Shown piece by piece: positions 14,279 through 21,913 of a DNA stretch of 32,191 bases. This stretch comes from Hyphococcus sp. (GTDB lineage Bacteria; Pseudomonadota; Alphaproteobacteria; Caulobacterales; Parvularculaceae), in NCBI GenBank assembly GCA_021776245.1, contig JAJFGF010000071.1:1-32191 (forward strand), in the 5' to 3' direction. The translations under genes and the position numbers were made by a program. Each line of letters opens with the position of its first letter. Within the stretch, counting starts at the first letter, position 1. The notes under the pieces are model-generated. The model saw nothing but the letters and a program-made list of their open reading frames with translations. It was not told the DNA's origin and did no database searches.

Positions 14279-17212
14279 TTACATGATCTTTAGCGAAAAC
14301 AAAAACTCATCATTACGGCTCATGCCGCTTTCAAATCCGGAAGCAAAGCCAAAGGAAAAAATCATCGGCAGACGGTGCGCCAGCGTGAAGTTAAAGTCGA
14401 CTTGCGCCCCTAGCGTATAAACGGTCCGCTCCATCGCGCTGCCTGGATCTGTAAAGAGTACGCCTCCAAAAATAGCGGGGCGGGCATTGGCAAGGTAGAG
14501 TTCCGGCGTTCCGATGCTTTCAAAACGCAGCGGCGGCAGATTCCACTCGGCGAGGGATTTTGCAAAATTTCGCGCGGCGATTTCGTCAATTTCAAAACCG
14601 GGAAAGGTGTGATATTCGCGGTAGCGTTTGACTTCGCGATCATCGACGTAGTTGTTTTTAAAGCTGCCGAAATAGAAACTGGCAAGCGGGTTGAGATTGT
14701 TCCCTTCGGCAAAGCCCCCTGAATTGTAAAACCAGATCGATGAATTCTTGACAGGCAGTGCGAAACCAAAATCAATGCCGCCATGAACGCGCCTGATCGT
14801 ATCGCCGCCAGCGCGGTCGACAACAGCCTCAATATCCCAACGCCATCCTTTTTCGTGGTCGACGCTGCCAAGGGAATCCTGCGTATTGGTATAAGAGAGC
14901 GTGAACTTCCCTTCAAGAATCTCATCAAAACCCGACGAGACATTTTGGTTCATCGGCAAAGTATCAAGCCCCGTGTAGAAACCCACTTCGCCGCCAATTC
15001 TCAATTCTCTCGGATCGTCATAAATCAGGGCGCGTTCATAACCCACAATAAAGGCATCGCCTGCGCGCGCCCGTTCCGTCGGGCCAAAAAGATCGTAAAA
15101 ATCGGCATCGTTATGCCAATAACGGCCGCGCCAATGCAGCCCCTTATATCGCACGTCGGCGTGGAACCGCTCGCCGGAGCCAAGCGAGCCGCCCGGCGAG
15201 TAAGATAGCGTCACATCGATTTGATTGAAGAATGCGGGGTCCTCAATATTGATGTGCAAACCGACAGCAACGCTGTCCTTAAACCCTTCGACAACCGGAT
15301 GAATTGATCCAAGCCTTAATTGCCGGCGGGGACGGTAATCACTCTCGACGGTCTCAACCTGTTCTTTATCAACGTTTTTGGGAGATCCCACTGACCATTT
15401 ACGGCGCAAATCATGTTTCTTTGCTACTTTGTTTCCCAGAAAACTGATGGCCGCAAGATCTCCCCGAGGCTCGGGGTTTATACGCGCGGGCGTAAAGCCG
15501 TCGCCCGTAAATTCGAAAACAATCACTGAACCGTCAGCAAGCGGTATCGGCCGAAAAAATCCCGTCTCGGCGTTGCTGACAGCGTCAACAACGCCAGTGT
15601 CGATATCGAGGCGGAAGATATTGGAAACGCCCGTAACATACGCGCTGAAATAAACGTATTTCCCATCAGGTGAAAATGCTGCGCCCTCTGGTTGCGCTGC
15701 TCCCGGTTGATGGCTGGCGACTTCCTCCATCTGACCTGCAAGGACGTCCTCTGTCCGGAATACCTTCAGTGTTTGTTTGCCGCTGACTTCACCAATGGTC
15801 ATTGCAATCAGTTTGCCGTCCGGCGAGATGTCGATATCAAAAAAATCGCGCGCAAAATCTGAATCAAACACCAGATTCCATTTATCATATGGAGCGGGGA
15901 TACGAACGAGCGCTGTTTTACCATTGAGGTGGCGCACACCCCAAAGGGATCGATCGGCTGGATTGAAAACAAGATCGCCGATACGAGCGTCGCGCAACAC
16001 GGTTTTCTTTTTACCGGTCGCCACATCAATTTGAATCACGTCTCGTAAAGCGTAATTATCTGTTGTGAACCAAGCTGTATCGGATTGAGGGTCATATGCG
16101 ACGGATGATACGCGATGCGGCATAGAGCCTTTAATGTCGGACAAACGTTCAACATTGCCAGACGCGATATCCAGTTCGCCAAGATGTTCGACGACGCCCG
16201 GGTAGCGGAAAGCCGCGATAAGGCTATTCCGTTCGCCGTTATAATATGCGCGCGAAATCGAACCGAGCCCATTTGGACTAAGGCGCTCCGGTTCCGTTGT
16301 CGCGAACGCATTGATGGCCGAGAGATTTTCGCGTTGAAATGCCTGCTCCCACTCTGTCCAGTTGTCCCAGACATCAGGCAGCGTTCTGCCAAACACATGC
16401 TTGAACTGGCTTGAGTAGTAGGCCTTGCTGCCTTCGTCTCTCGAAAGCCATTCGACGACTTTTTCAGGCGAATAGGCGAGCGTCAGATAACTGAAAAATC
16501 TTGTTCCATATAGGTAAGCATTCGCCATCCCGCGAAAATCGGATTTCGTTCCCTTCGAAACCAAACCCATTGGGCCGAAGAAATGGCTATCGTCGCGCAC
16601 CATGGCGCGAAACACCATTTCATCATATGCGCCTTCCGCACGCCCCCGCCCGGCAGCCATCCATGTCTCAAAAAATACGGCGCTGCCCTCATGATACCAG
16701 CGCGGCGCATTTACTCGAGGCGTTGTAAGGTAGTTGAAAAGAATCGTTTCCGGGTGATCACTGTCCGGCATCGGCTTTCCAAAGAAGGCGCGCCGCCAAA
16801 AAGCATCACGCTTGTTCCAAACATCGAGCGATGCGACATGGACCAGTTCATGATTGGTGAGCGAATAGATACGCTCGCTCGCGACGAATGCCTCGAATGT
16901 GCGGCTGACCGGCGCGATCTTAAGGTGTATGCCGTTGGACGGCGACGAAAACGCAGCGCCGTTGCCGTAGTCAGAAGTATCGAGCATCAGGACCGTGGTT
17001 TTGTCCCAGGGTTCCCAGTTAAATATCTCTTTTTGAAACTCAAGGGCGTTGTAAAAAACGCCGGTCACATGTGGCGTCATATAGGTGTAAAGCGGGTCTA
17101 TGTATAAGAGGCGCAGGTCATTTGATTCCTGCTCGCGCATCTTAAAACCTTCGGCCGACGCAATGCCTGCCGTCAGCGAAACGAAAATGGCGCCGATGAA
17201 CGCAGCCCGCAT
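14279..17212 (-). CDS. Exported HExxH metallopeptidase-like / beta-propeller / outer-membrane barrel fusion
   Basis: This 977-residue protein starts at ATG 17212 behind a G-rich stretch and begins with a signal peptide (MRAAFIGAIFVSLTAGIASA). Residues 30-300 look like a gluzincin-type peptidase: H121-E122-L-V-H125 followed by WYHEGSAVFFE with E175 as likely third zinc ligand. Residues about 340-620 hold PD40/TolB-like propeller blades (FFDIDISPDGKLIAMTIGE, then GAAFSPDGKYVYFSAYVTG). From about 670 to the end alternate polar and aromatic strands (AVGLHINIEDPAFFNQIDVT, GFTPARINPEPRG precedes) suggest a beta-barrel, with final strand NDEFLFSLKIM. I infer an outer-membrane protein carrying an exposed or periplasmic peptidase and propeller. 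It sits between the decapeptide-repeat gene and prsW-like gene on the same strand. Signal and HExxH are clear; the barrel is a judgement from strand pattern. Confidence 0.75.
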   Translation of the reverse strand: MRAAFIGAIFVSLTAGIASAEGFKMREQESNDLRLLYIDPLYTYMTPHVTGVFYNALEFQKEIFNWEPWDKTTVLMLDTSDYGNGAAFSSPSNGIHLKIAPVSRTFEAFVASERIYSLTNHELVHVASLDVWNKRDAFWRRAFFGKPMPDSDHPETILFNYLTTPRVNAPRWYHEGSAVFFETWMAAGRGRAEGAYDEMVFRAMVRDDSHFFGPMGLVSKGTKSDFRGMANAYLYGTRFFSYLTLAYSPEKVVEWLSRDEGSKAYYSSQFKHVFGRTLPDVWDNWTEWEQAFQRENLSAINAFATTEPERLSPNGLGSISRAYYNGERNSLIAAFRYPGVVEHLGELDIASGNVERLSDIKGSMPHRVSSVAYDPQSDTAWFTTDNYALRDVIQIDVATGKKKTVLRDARIGDLVFNPADRSLWGVRHLNGKTALVRIPAPYDKWNLVFDSDFARDFFDIDISPDGKLIAMTIGEVSGKQTLKVFRTEDVLAGQMEEVASHQPGAAQPEGAAFSPDGKYVYFSAYVTGVSNIFRLDIDTGVVDAVSNAETGFFRPIPLADGSVIVFEFTGDGFTPARINPEPRGDLAAISFLGNKVAKKHDLRRKWSVGSPKNVDKEQVETVESDYRPRRQLRLGSIHPVVEGFKDSVAVGLHINIEDPAFFNQIDVTLSYSPGGSLGSGERFHADVRYKGLHWRGRYWHNDADFYDLFGPTERARAGDAFIVGYERALIYDDPRELRIGGEVGFYTGLDTLPMNQNVSSGFDEILEGKFTLSYTNTQDSLGSVDHEKGWRWDIEAVVDRAGGDTIRRVHGGIDFGFALPVKNSSIWFYNSGGFAEGNNLNPLASFYFGSFKNNYVDDREVKRYREYHTFPGFEIDEIAARNFAKSLAEWNLPPLRFESIGTPELYLANARPAIFGGVLFTDPGSAMERTVYTLGAQVDFNFTLAHRLPMIFSFGFASGFESGMSRNDEFLFSLKIM

Positions 17213-17232
17213 TATTCGCCCCCCAACAAACC

Positions 17233-17271
17233 AAAAAATAGTGCAGCTGTACGAAACCTCGCACAGCTGCA
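17233..17271 (-). terminator. Intrinsic terminator after the decapeptide-repeat gene
   Basis: The 9-bp arms TGCAGCTGT (17242-17250) and ACAGCTGCA (17263-17271) flank a 12-base loop, and on the minus strand they are followed by CTATTTTTTGG. The hairpin starts 22 bases past the stop at 17293. It separates the repeat-protein transcript from the barrel-fusion gene, whose start lies 21 bases beyond the T-tract, so any read-through would link them. Confidence 0.75.
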
Positions 17272-17292
17272 AGTGTATTTCACCGAAATTTT

Positions 17293-18912
17293 CTAATCGC
17301 GAGATGCTGCGTTTAACGCCCGGGCGTTACTGGCAAGAGCCTGAAGCGCTTGTGGATTTGCGGAAAGCGCATTCATTGCGTTCAAAGCATTTGCGTTTGC
17401 TGCGAGTGCATTGATGGCTTCGGCGTTTGCCGCAAGAGCATTGAGCGCATTTGCATCAGCTGCGAGCGCCTGCAACGCTTCAGCATTTGCTGCCAACGCA
17501 TTTAACGCCTGCGCATTTGACGCAAGCGCATTCATTGCGTTCGCATCCGCGGCCAAGGCATTCAGAGCCTCAGCATTTGCGGCCAGTGCATTGAGCGCAT
17601 TGGCGTCAGCTGCGAGCGCATTGAGGGCGTTCAAGGCATTTGCATCGGCGGCGAGTGCATTCAACGCCTCAGCATTGGCCGCCAGCGCGTTAAGCTCATT
17701 TGCGTCGGCGGCCAAGGCATTTAGAGCATTCATCGCGTTGGCGTCAGCGGCGAGTGCATTTAAAGCTTCTGCATTGGCGGCAAGCGCATTTAACGCATTG
17801 GCGTCCCCGGCAAGTGCGTTTAGCGCTTCAGCATTTGCTGCAAGCGCCGCCAAGGCCTGAGGATTGGCCGCAAGAGCGTTGAAAGCCTCGGCATTCGATG
17901 CAAGCGCATTCATTGCATTGGCATTAGCGGAAATCGCATTCAACGCATTCGCATCAGCAGCCAATGCGTTAAACGCTTCGGCGTTTGCAGCGAGCGCGTC
18001 CAGCGCATTTGCGTCAGCGGCCAGAGCATTCATCGCCTCGGCGTCAGCAGCGAGTGCGTTTAACGCTTCCGAATTAGCGTCGGCCGCAAGTGCATTTATC
18101 GCGTTCATTGCATTTGCATCGGCAGCAAGGGCATTCAGCCCTTCCGCATTTGCCGCCAGTGCGGCGAGGGCCTCAGGGTGATTTGCCAATGCATTAAATG
18201 CCTGAGGGTGTGATGCAAGCGCCGCGAGCGCCTGAGGATGCTGAGCCAGCGCATTAAATGCTTCTGCATTTGAGGCGAGTGCATTGAGCGCCTCGGCGTT
18301 GGCGTTTACCGCATTCGCATCAGCGGCCAATGCGTTCATCGCTTCGGCGTTTGCGGCCAGTGCATTTAGCGCATCGGCATCCGCGGCAAGTGCGGCTAGC
18401 GCCTGGGGCGCCGACGCTAACGCGTTCATCGCTTGCGGATGGCTGGCAAGCGCGGCTAACGCCCGGGGCGCCGACGCCAGCGCATTCATCGCTTGTGCAT
18501 TTCCGGCAAGGGCTTTCATTGCATCTGGGGCGGCGGCTAATGCAGCGAGCGCTTGCGGATGGCTCGCAAGCGCGGCCAGCGCTTCAGGCGCGGCAGCCAG
18601 CGCGGCCAGCGCCTGAGGGTGCTGCGCCAATGCCGAAAAACCAGGATCTGCGGCGAGCGCCTGGAACGATTTGTCGTTTAACAGCAGGTCAAACGTATCA
18701 GTCTGCACAAAATCAGATATTGTCTCGTCACCCAGAACGACATCTTCATCGCTGAGTGATTCGCCGCCAAATCTTTCCGCAGCGGCAATCGTACCCGCAG
18801 CATCTTCGCCACTGATAGGCGCGTCCTTGGTAATGAAATAAACACCGGCTGCGGCAACAATGACGCCTCCTGCGATTACTAGCAGTTTTGGATTTTTTAC
18901 AATGGAACTCAT
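17293..18912 (-). CDS. Membrane-anchored protein of about 45 Ala/Leu/Asn-rich decapeptide repeats
   Basis: This 539-residue protein starts at ATG 18912 with AAGGAAA 9 bases upstream. It has one N-terminal membrane helix (residues 10-27) and an acidic linker (30-80). From residue 83 to the end it consists almost only of a ten-residue repeat, consensus [LFM]-[NA]-A-L-A-[AS]-[ND]-A-[EN]-A, for example LNALAANAEA alternating with LNALAADANA. Early copies are more varied (LAALASHPQA, MNALASAPRA, with Pro and His); later copies are nearly uniform, and several carry a 3-residue insert (MNA or LNA). I recognise no named family. The fold (helical array or solenoid) is not decidable by eye. No cysteine occurs in the repeats. 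The anchored topology suggests a long periplasmic or surface projection. It heads a minus-strand group with the barrel fusion and PrsW-like protease. Confidence 0.85.
   Translation of the reverse strand: MSSIVKNPKLLVIAGGVIVAAAGVYFITKDAPISGEDAAGTIAAAERFGGESLSDEDVVLGDETISDFVQTDTFDLLLNDKSFQALAADPGFSALAQHPQALAALAAAPEALAALASHPQALAALAAAPDAMKALAGNAQAMNALASAPRALAALASHPQAMNALASAPQALAALAADADALNALAANAEAMNALAADANAVNANAEALNALASNAEAFNALAQHPQALAALASHPQAFNALANHPEALAALAANAEGLNALAADANAMNAINALAADANSEALNALAADAEAMNALAADANALDALAANAEAFNALAADANALNAISANANAMNALASNAEAFNALAANPQALAALAANAEALNALAGDANALNALAANAEALNALAADANAMNALNALAADANELNALAANAEALNALAADANALNALNALAADANALNALAANAEALNALAADANAMNALASNAQALNALAANAEALQALAADANALNALAANAEAINALAANANALNAMNALSANPQALQALASNARALNAASRD
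17305..18666 (-). repeat. Tandem 30-bp coding repeat array
   Basis: The DNA behind the decapeptides is a degenerate 30-bp tandem array of about 45 units, with occasional 9-bp insertions that keep the frame. Units in the 3' half of the gene (17305-18000) are closer to each other than those in the 5' half, which suggests more recent expansion there. Because the period is a multiple of three, the opposite strand also stays open for long stretches; these antisense frames are by-products. Confidence 0.85.
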
Positions 18913-19485
18913 GATGCGTATTTCCTTTCTTGCCCCGTCGAAAAGGTACTCAGAACTCTTCCCATTTAGATGGTCCCCCGGCCCTGGTTCAATGCGCGCG
19001 AGTTAATCTCGGGAAACAAAACCTTCAGCGCATGAATTATATCGGCTATCGCCCTTCGCCGCTATATAAAGACGACGAACGCCGCTGCCGCATCGAACTA
19101 ATCGATTCGAAAGAAAGTGGCGGATTTAGCGGCTCAGGACCCAGGTTCGGACGCTGCGGTGCAAAAAAAACAGAAAATCCGTGCTGGGATGTTTCCCAAA
19201 AGGGACGAAAGGGGCGACCTATTTGGATGTTGCAGCGCAACCGTCTTTCAACGCAGCTGTCGGGTAACGGCTTGCAGACAAGCTTGACGACGCTGGCGCG
19301 CTGACGCTGGGTCAAAGTAACAGACCAGCGATCGCCATCTAAGTTGGAAGACGAGACCACATTTGCAATGGTATTTTATTGCGATGGCGGAGTTGCGATC
19401 GCAGTAAAAAAGGATTGAAGATGTCATGCGGTCGCTGTGGGCGCAGCTATTGAAAAAATAGCAATATCGGCTGTATTGACCCCCT
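18913..19485. other. 573-base intergenic region between divergent genes
   Basis: This gap separates the divergent decapeptide-repeat gene and the CDGSH/cupin gene and should hold both promoters. I find no convincing gene: short open frames on either strand lack ribosome binding sites and recognisable sequence. A perfect palindrome TGCGATCGCA lies at 19394-19403 just before an A-rich stretch, 83 bases ahead of the CDGSH gene start, and might be an operator. No Crp-like site of the CTGTG-N8-CACAG type was seen. Confidence 0.5.
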
Positions 19486-20550
19486 ATGAATAATGACGCG
19501 CCAATCATTGCAAAACCAAAGCCTTTCCTGGTTTCTGTGGAAAAAGGAAAACGCTATTCCTGGTGCGCTTGCGGGCGCAGCAAGGCGCAGCCCTTTTGCG
19601 ATGGGTCCCATGCGGGAACGAGCATTAAGCCGGTTTGCTTTATCGCAGAAAAAACAAAAGATGTTTTGCTGTGCGGTTGCAAGCATACAAAAGCCGGGCC
19701 GTTTTGTGATGGCGCTCATAATAATCTCGACGATACTTATGAGGAGGCGTCCAAAGCGGAAATTGCGGCGATGGCAAACGCCCGGGAGGTTCCCCGCGAC
19801 AAAGGCGTAACAGGCAAAGCCGTCCTTGACGGCGGCGTCTATGTTCTGACCCCCGACATGGGGAAGGCGGAGCATAAGGGAACATTGTCGGTCCTGCGGC
19901 TGATCACCCATGCGGATGGCGCCAAGTGTTTGAGCTTTGCGCAAATGCGCGCGAGGCCTGGCGATTCTCCCTGGCGTTTGCATAAGGAAAGCGACAGCGT
20001 GCTTTTTGTTGTTTCCGGAAGGGGTGTTGTGAACATTGGGGGCGTTCGTTTCGATGTGGGGCCGGAGACCGGCGTCTTTGTGAAGCGGGGCGAGGCTTTC
20101 CGGATTGAGACGCGAGAGGAAATGCTGGTGATGGCGGCGATCTGCCCCGAGCCAGATAGTGTTTTATGGCCCGAATTTCCCGCAACGTCTTTTGACGGCG
20201 AAAGTCCCAATCGTTGCGTCGAAGTCGCTAACGCCAAATCAAATATGATGGCGGATCGTTTCTATCAAATTCTTGTCGGCGAAGAGATCGGTTCAACGGA
20301 AGTAACGCAGTTTATCGGCGGCGTGCCCAAGTCACGCGCCGCGTTTCACCGTCATTTATATGAAGAGGCGATCGTTATTCTCTCCGGCGAGGGCGTCATG
20401 TGGACCAGAAATCGATATGCGGCCGTAAATCCCGGCGATATTATCTTTTTGCCCGCACGTCAGGGCCACTCTCTTGAATGCACGACGGAAGGGGGCATGC
20501 GCCTGATGGGCGTCTTTTATCCGTCGGGCAGTCCTGCGATCAATTATTGA
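19486..20550 (+). CDS. Tandem CDGSH iron-sulfur / bicupin fusion protein
   Basis: This 354-residue protein opens with two complete CDGSH zinc-finger-like iron-sulfur motifs, each with the 3Cys-1His ligand set of a [2Fe-2S] cluster: C27, C29, C38, H42 (CACGRSKAQPFCDGSH) and C63, C65, C74, H78 (CGCKHTKAGPFCDGAH). Two cupin domains follow. The first (about 140-240) has lost most metal ligands (WRLHKESDSVLFVVSGRG). The second (about 255-350) keeps them (FHRHLYEEAIVILSGEG ... PARQGHSLE). CDGSH proteins act in redox or cluster transfer and cupins often in small-molecule binding or oxidation; the combined role is unknown. The kinase gene follows 7 or 25 bases later depending on its start, so they are probably one operon. 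The start is not backed by a clear ribosome binding site but gives the natural N-terminus before the first motif. Confidence 0.85.
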   Translation: MNNDAPIIAKPKPFLVSVEKGKRYSWCACGRSKAQPFCDGSHAGTSIKPVCFIAEKTKDVLLCGCKHTKAGPFCDGAHNNLDDTYEEASKAEIAAMANAREVPRDKGVTGKAVLDGGVYVLTPDMGKAEHKGTLSVLRLITHADGAKCLSFAQMRARPGDSPWRLHKESDSVLFVVSGRGVVNIGGVRFDVGPETGVFVKRGEAFRIETREEMLVMAAICPEPDSVLWPEFPATSFDGESPNRCVEVANAKSNMMADRFYQILVGEEIGSTEVTQFIGGVPKSRAAFHRHLYEEAIVILSGEGVMWTRNRYAAVNPGDIIFLPARQGHSLECTTEGGMRLMGVFYPSGSPAINY

Positions 20551-20575
20551 GCGCGCAATGCGCAGAGAAATAAAG

Positions 20576-21469
20576 ATGACAGATGCGCATGTCGCGGGCG
20601 ACCTTACCACGGCCATTCGCCAGGAGCGCCTGCCGCCTGGCTACGAAGCCATCGTCAAGAAATATTATGCACCGTTGGCTGCAGCATTTGCAAAACGTCA
20701 GACCGAACGAGCGCGACCAATAGTTGTCGGCATCAGCGGTCCTCAGGGCAGCGGCAAATCAACGCTCGCGAAATTTCTCGCGCTGCTGTTGCAATCGGAA
20801 CATGACAAGCACGTCGCTGTTCTGTCCCTTGACGATATCTATCTTACTAAAGCGCAGCGCCAAATCTTGGCGAATGACATTCATACGATGTTTACCACAC
20901 GGGGGCCGCCTGGAACCCATGATGTGAACCTCGGTTGTTCGGTGCTTGGGCGGTTAATCAAGGCAAAGCCCGATGACGTCACAATGATCCCGCGCTTTGA
21001 TAAATCAACAGACGATCGCTGTCGCGAAGATCAATGGGATCGTTATAAAGGCGCGCCGGATATAATTCTTTTCGAAGGCTGGTGCGTCGGCGTCCGCCCG
21101 CAGCCCGAAAACGCATTGACTGAACCGGTAAATGATTTGGAGCGTCTGGAAGACGCGAGCGGTGCGTGGCGGCGCTATGTCAACGATGCGATCGCCCAGG
21201 ACTATCCGGCGCTGTTCAACCACATCGATATTCTGGTCTATGTAAAGCCGCCGGAATTTGAATGCGTCTTTAAATGGAGACGGCTCCAGGAGACGAAACT
21301 CATGAAAGCCGTAGACGGCGTCAAATTCGGCATCATGGGCGACAGCGAATTGAAGCGCTTTATCATGCATTACGAACGGTTGACGCGGTTCATGATGGAG
21401 GATTTGCCCGGCCGTGCTGATGTTGTGTTGGAATTGGACAATGAACAGCAGGTCGTGAGCGTCGTGTGA
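20576..21469 (+). CDS. Glycerate-kinase-like P-loop kinase (GLYK/Tda10 type)
   Basis: This 297-residue protein (from ATG 20576) belongs to the P-loop kinase group that includes plant-type D-glycerate 3-kinase, yeast Tda10 and, more distantly, phosphoribulokinase and uridine kinase. Walker A is SGPQGSGKST (about residues 54-63); then come LSLDDIYLTKAQR, the TRGPPGTHD loop, PRFDKSTDDR and ILFEGWCVGVRP, all characteristic of the group. The expected reaction is ATP-dependent phosphorylation of D-glycerate or a similar small hydroxy acid. An in-frame ATG at 20558 is possible; I prefer 20576 because AGAGA lies some 9 bases upstream. It follows the CDGSH/cupin gene closely, implying shared transcription, though a metabolic link is not evident. 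Confidence 0.85.
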   Translation: MTDAHVAGDLTTAIRQERLPPGYEAIVKKYYAPLAAAFAKRQTERARPIVVGISGPQGSGKSTLAKFLALLLQSEHDKHVAVLSLDDIYLTKAQRQILANDIHTMFTTRGPPGTHDVNLGCSVLGRLIKAKPDDVTMIPRFDKSTDDRCREDQWDRYKGAPDIILFEGWCVGVRPQPENALTEPVNDLERLEDASGAWRRYVNDAIAQDYPALFNHIDILVYVKPPEFECVFKWRRLQETKLMKAVDGVKFGIMGDSELKRFIMHYERLTRFMMEDLPGRADVVLELDNEQQVVSVV

Positions 21470-21494
21470 GTTAAAAGCGGACCCACAAAGCATT

Positions 21495-21554
21495 GGTCAT
21501 CCCGTGCGCGTTGCGGCATCTCCGATGACGCTGCGCAGATCAGGGATCCAAGAT
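21495..21554 (+). repeat. TCATCCCGTGCGCG-type dispersed repeat, first copy
   Basis: The segment begins GGTCATCCCGTGCGCG and ends CAGGGATCCAAG, with GCATC...CTGCGCAG between. It matches the reverse complement of 21596-21650 over its whole length with mismatches, including a perfect 15-bp block GTCATCCCGTGCGCG (21496-21510). It is non-coding and lies 25 bases after the kinase stop, so the inverted pair may also act as a transcript 3' end. Confidence 0.6.
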
Positions 21555-21595
21555 GCTCAATCTATATTCGCACATCTGCAGAGGGGCGGCTCTAT

Positions 21596-21650
21596 CGATC
21601 CCGTGTCTACAGCGCAGCATTTCATGCTGCACCGCGCACGGGATGACGGG
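21596..21650 (-). repeat. TCATCCCGTGCGCG-type dispersed repeat, inverted second copy
   Basis: On the minus strand it reads CGTCATCCCGTGCGCG, then GTGCAGCATGAAATGCTGCG, then ending in CACGGGATC. Its perfect arm CGCGCACGGGATGAC (21633-21647) pairs with 21496-21510, forming an inverted pair about 120 bases apart. An internal palindrome GCAGCATGAAATGCTGC gives an extra hairpin. Confidence 0.6.
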
Positions 21651-21720
21651 GAGGAGAAGGCGCAGCGCTGCAAAGGGCGGATGCGCATGCCGTGTACGTT
21701 TTTAAAACGTCAAAAATCAA

Positions 21721-21749
21721 TTGAAAAGTAAACTAATTTAGGCCAGAAT
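21721..21749 (+). promoter_or_regulatory. Candidate promoter of the iorAB operon
   Basis: TTGAAA (21721-21726) and CAGAAT (21744-21749) are spaced by 17 bases in an AT-rich patch (21700-21740) that contrasts with its surroundings. It would leave a leader of about 155 bases before iorA. The patch includes ATCAATTGA, a palindrome that could suit the MarR-type regulator encoded in the operon. Judged by eye only. Confidence 0.3.
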
Positions 21750-21913
21750 GGCGGAAGGAAAGTCAGTGTCCGATTGGGGCTGGGTGCGGCGGCCTGGCCA
21801 TGTCGGAACAGGCGGCGTAACGCGGAAAAAGAATGACGCCGGGCCGGCGGCAAAGTAAATGTCGAACGGCTACGCTGGGACTCATGAGCGACCGAGGGAG
21901 GAAAAACAGCAGC

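Noticed and set aside
17411-18616. Long plus-strand open frames rich in Ala, Ser and Phe opposite the decapeptide-repeat gene
   Set aside because: The 30-bp period keeps all frames open; these frames lack ribosome binding sites and cross the repeat array out of register with any gene boundary.
17305-18666. CRISPR-like periodicity of about 30 bp
   Set aside because: The units are contiguous with no spacers, diverge gradually and are translated in one continuous frame with a good start signal.
18930-19360. Overlapping open frames in the gap before the CDGSH gene
   Set aside because: No ribosome binding site, no recognisable sequence and low-quality composition; treated as intergenic.
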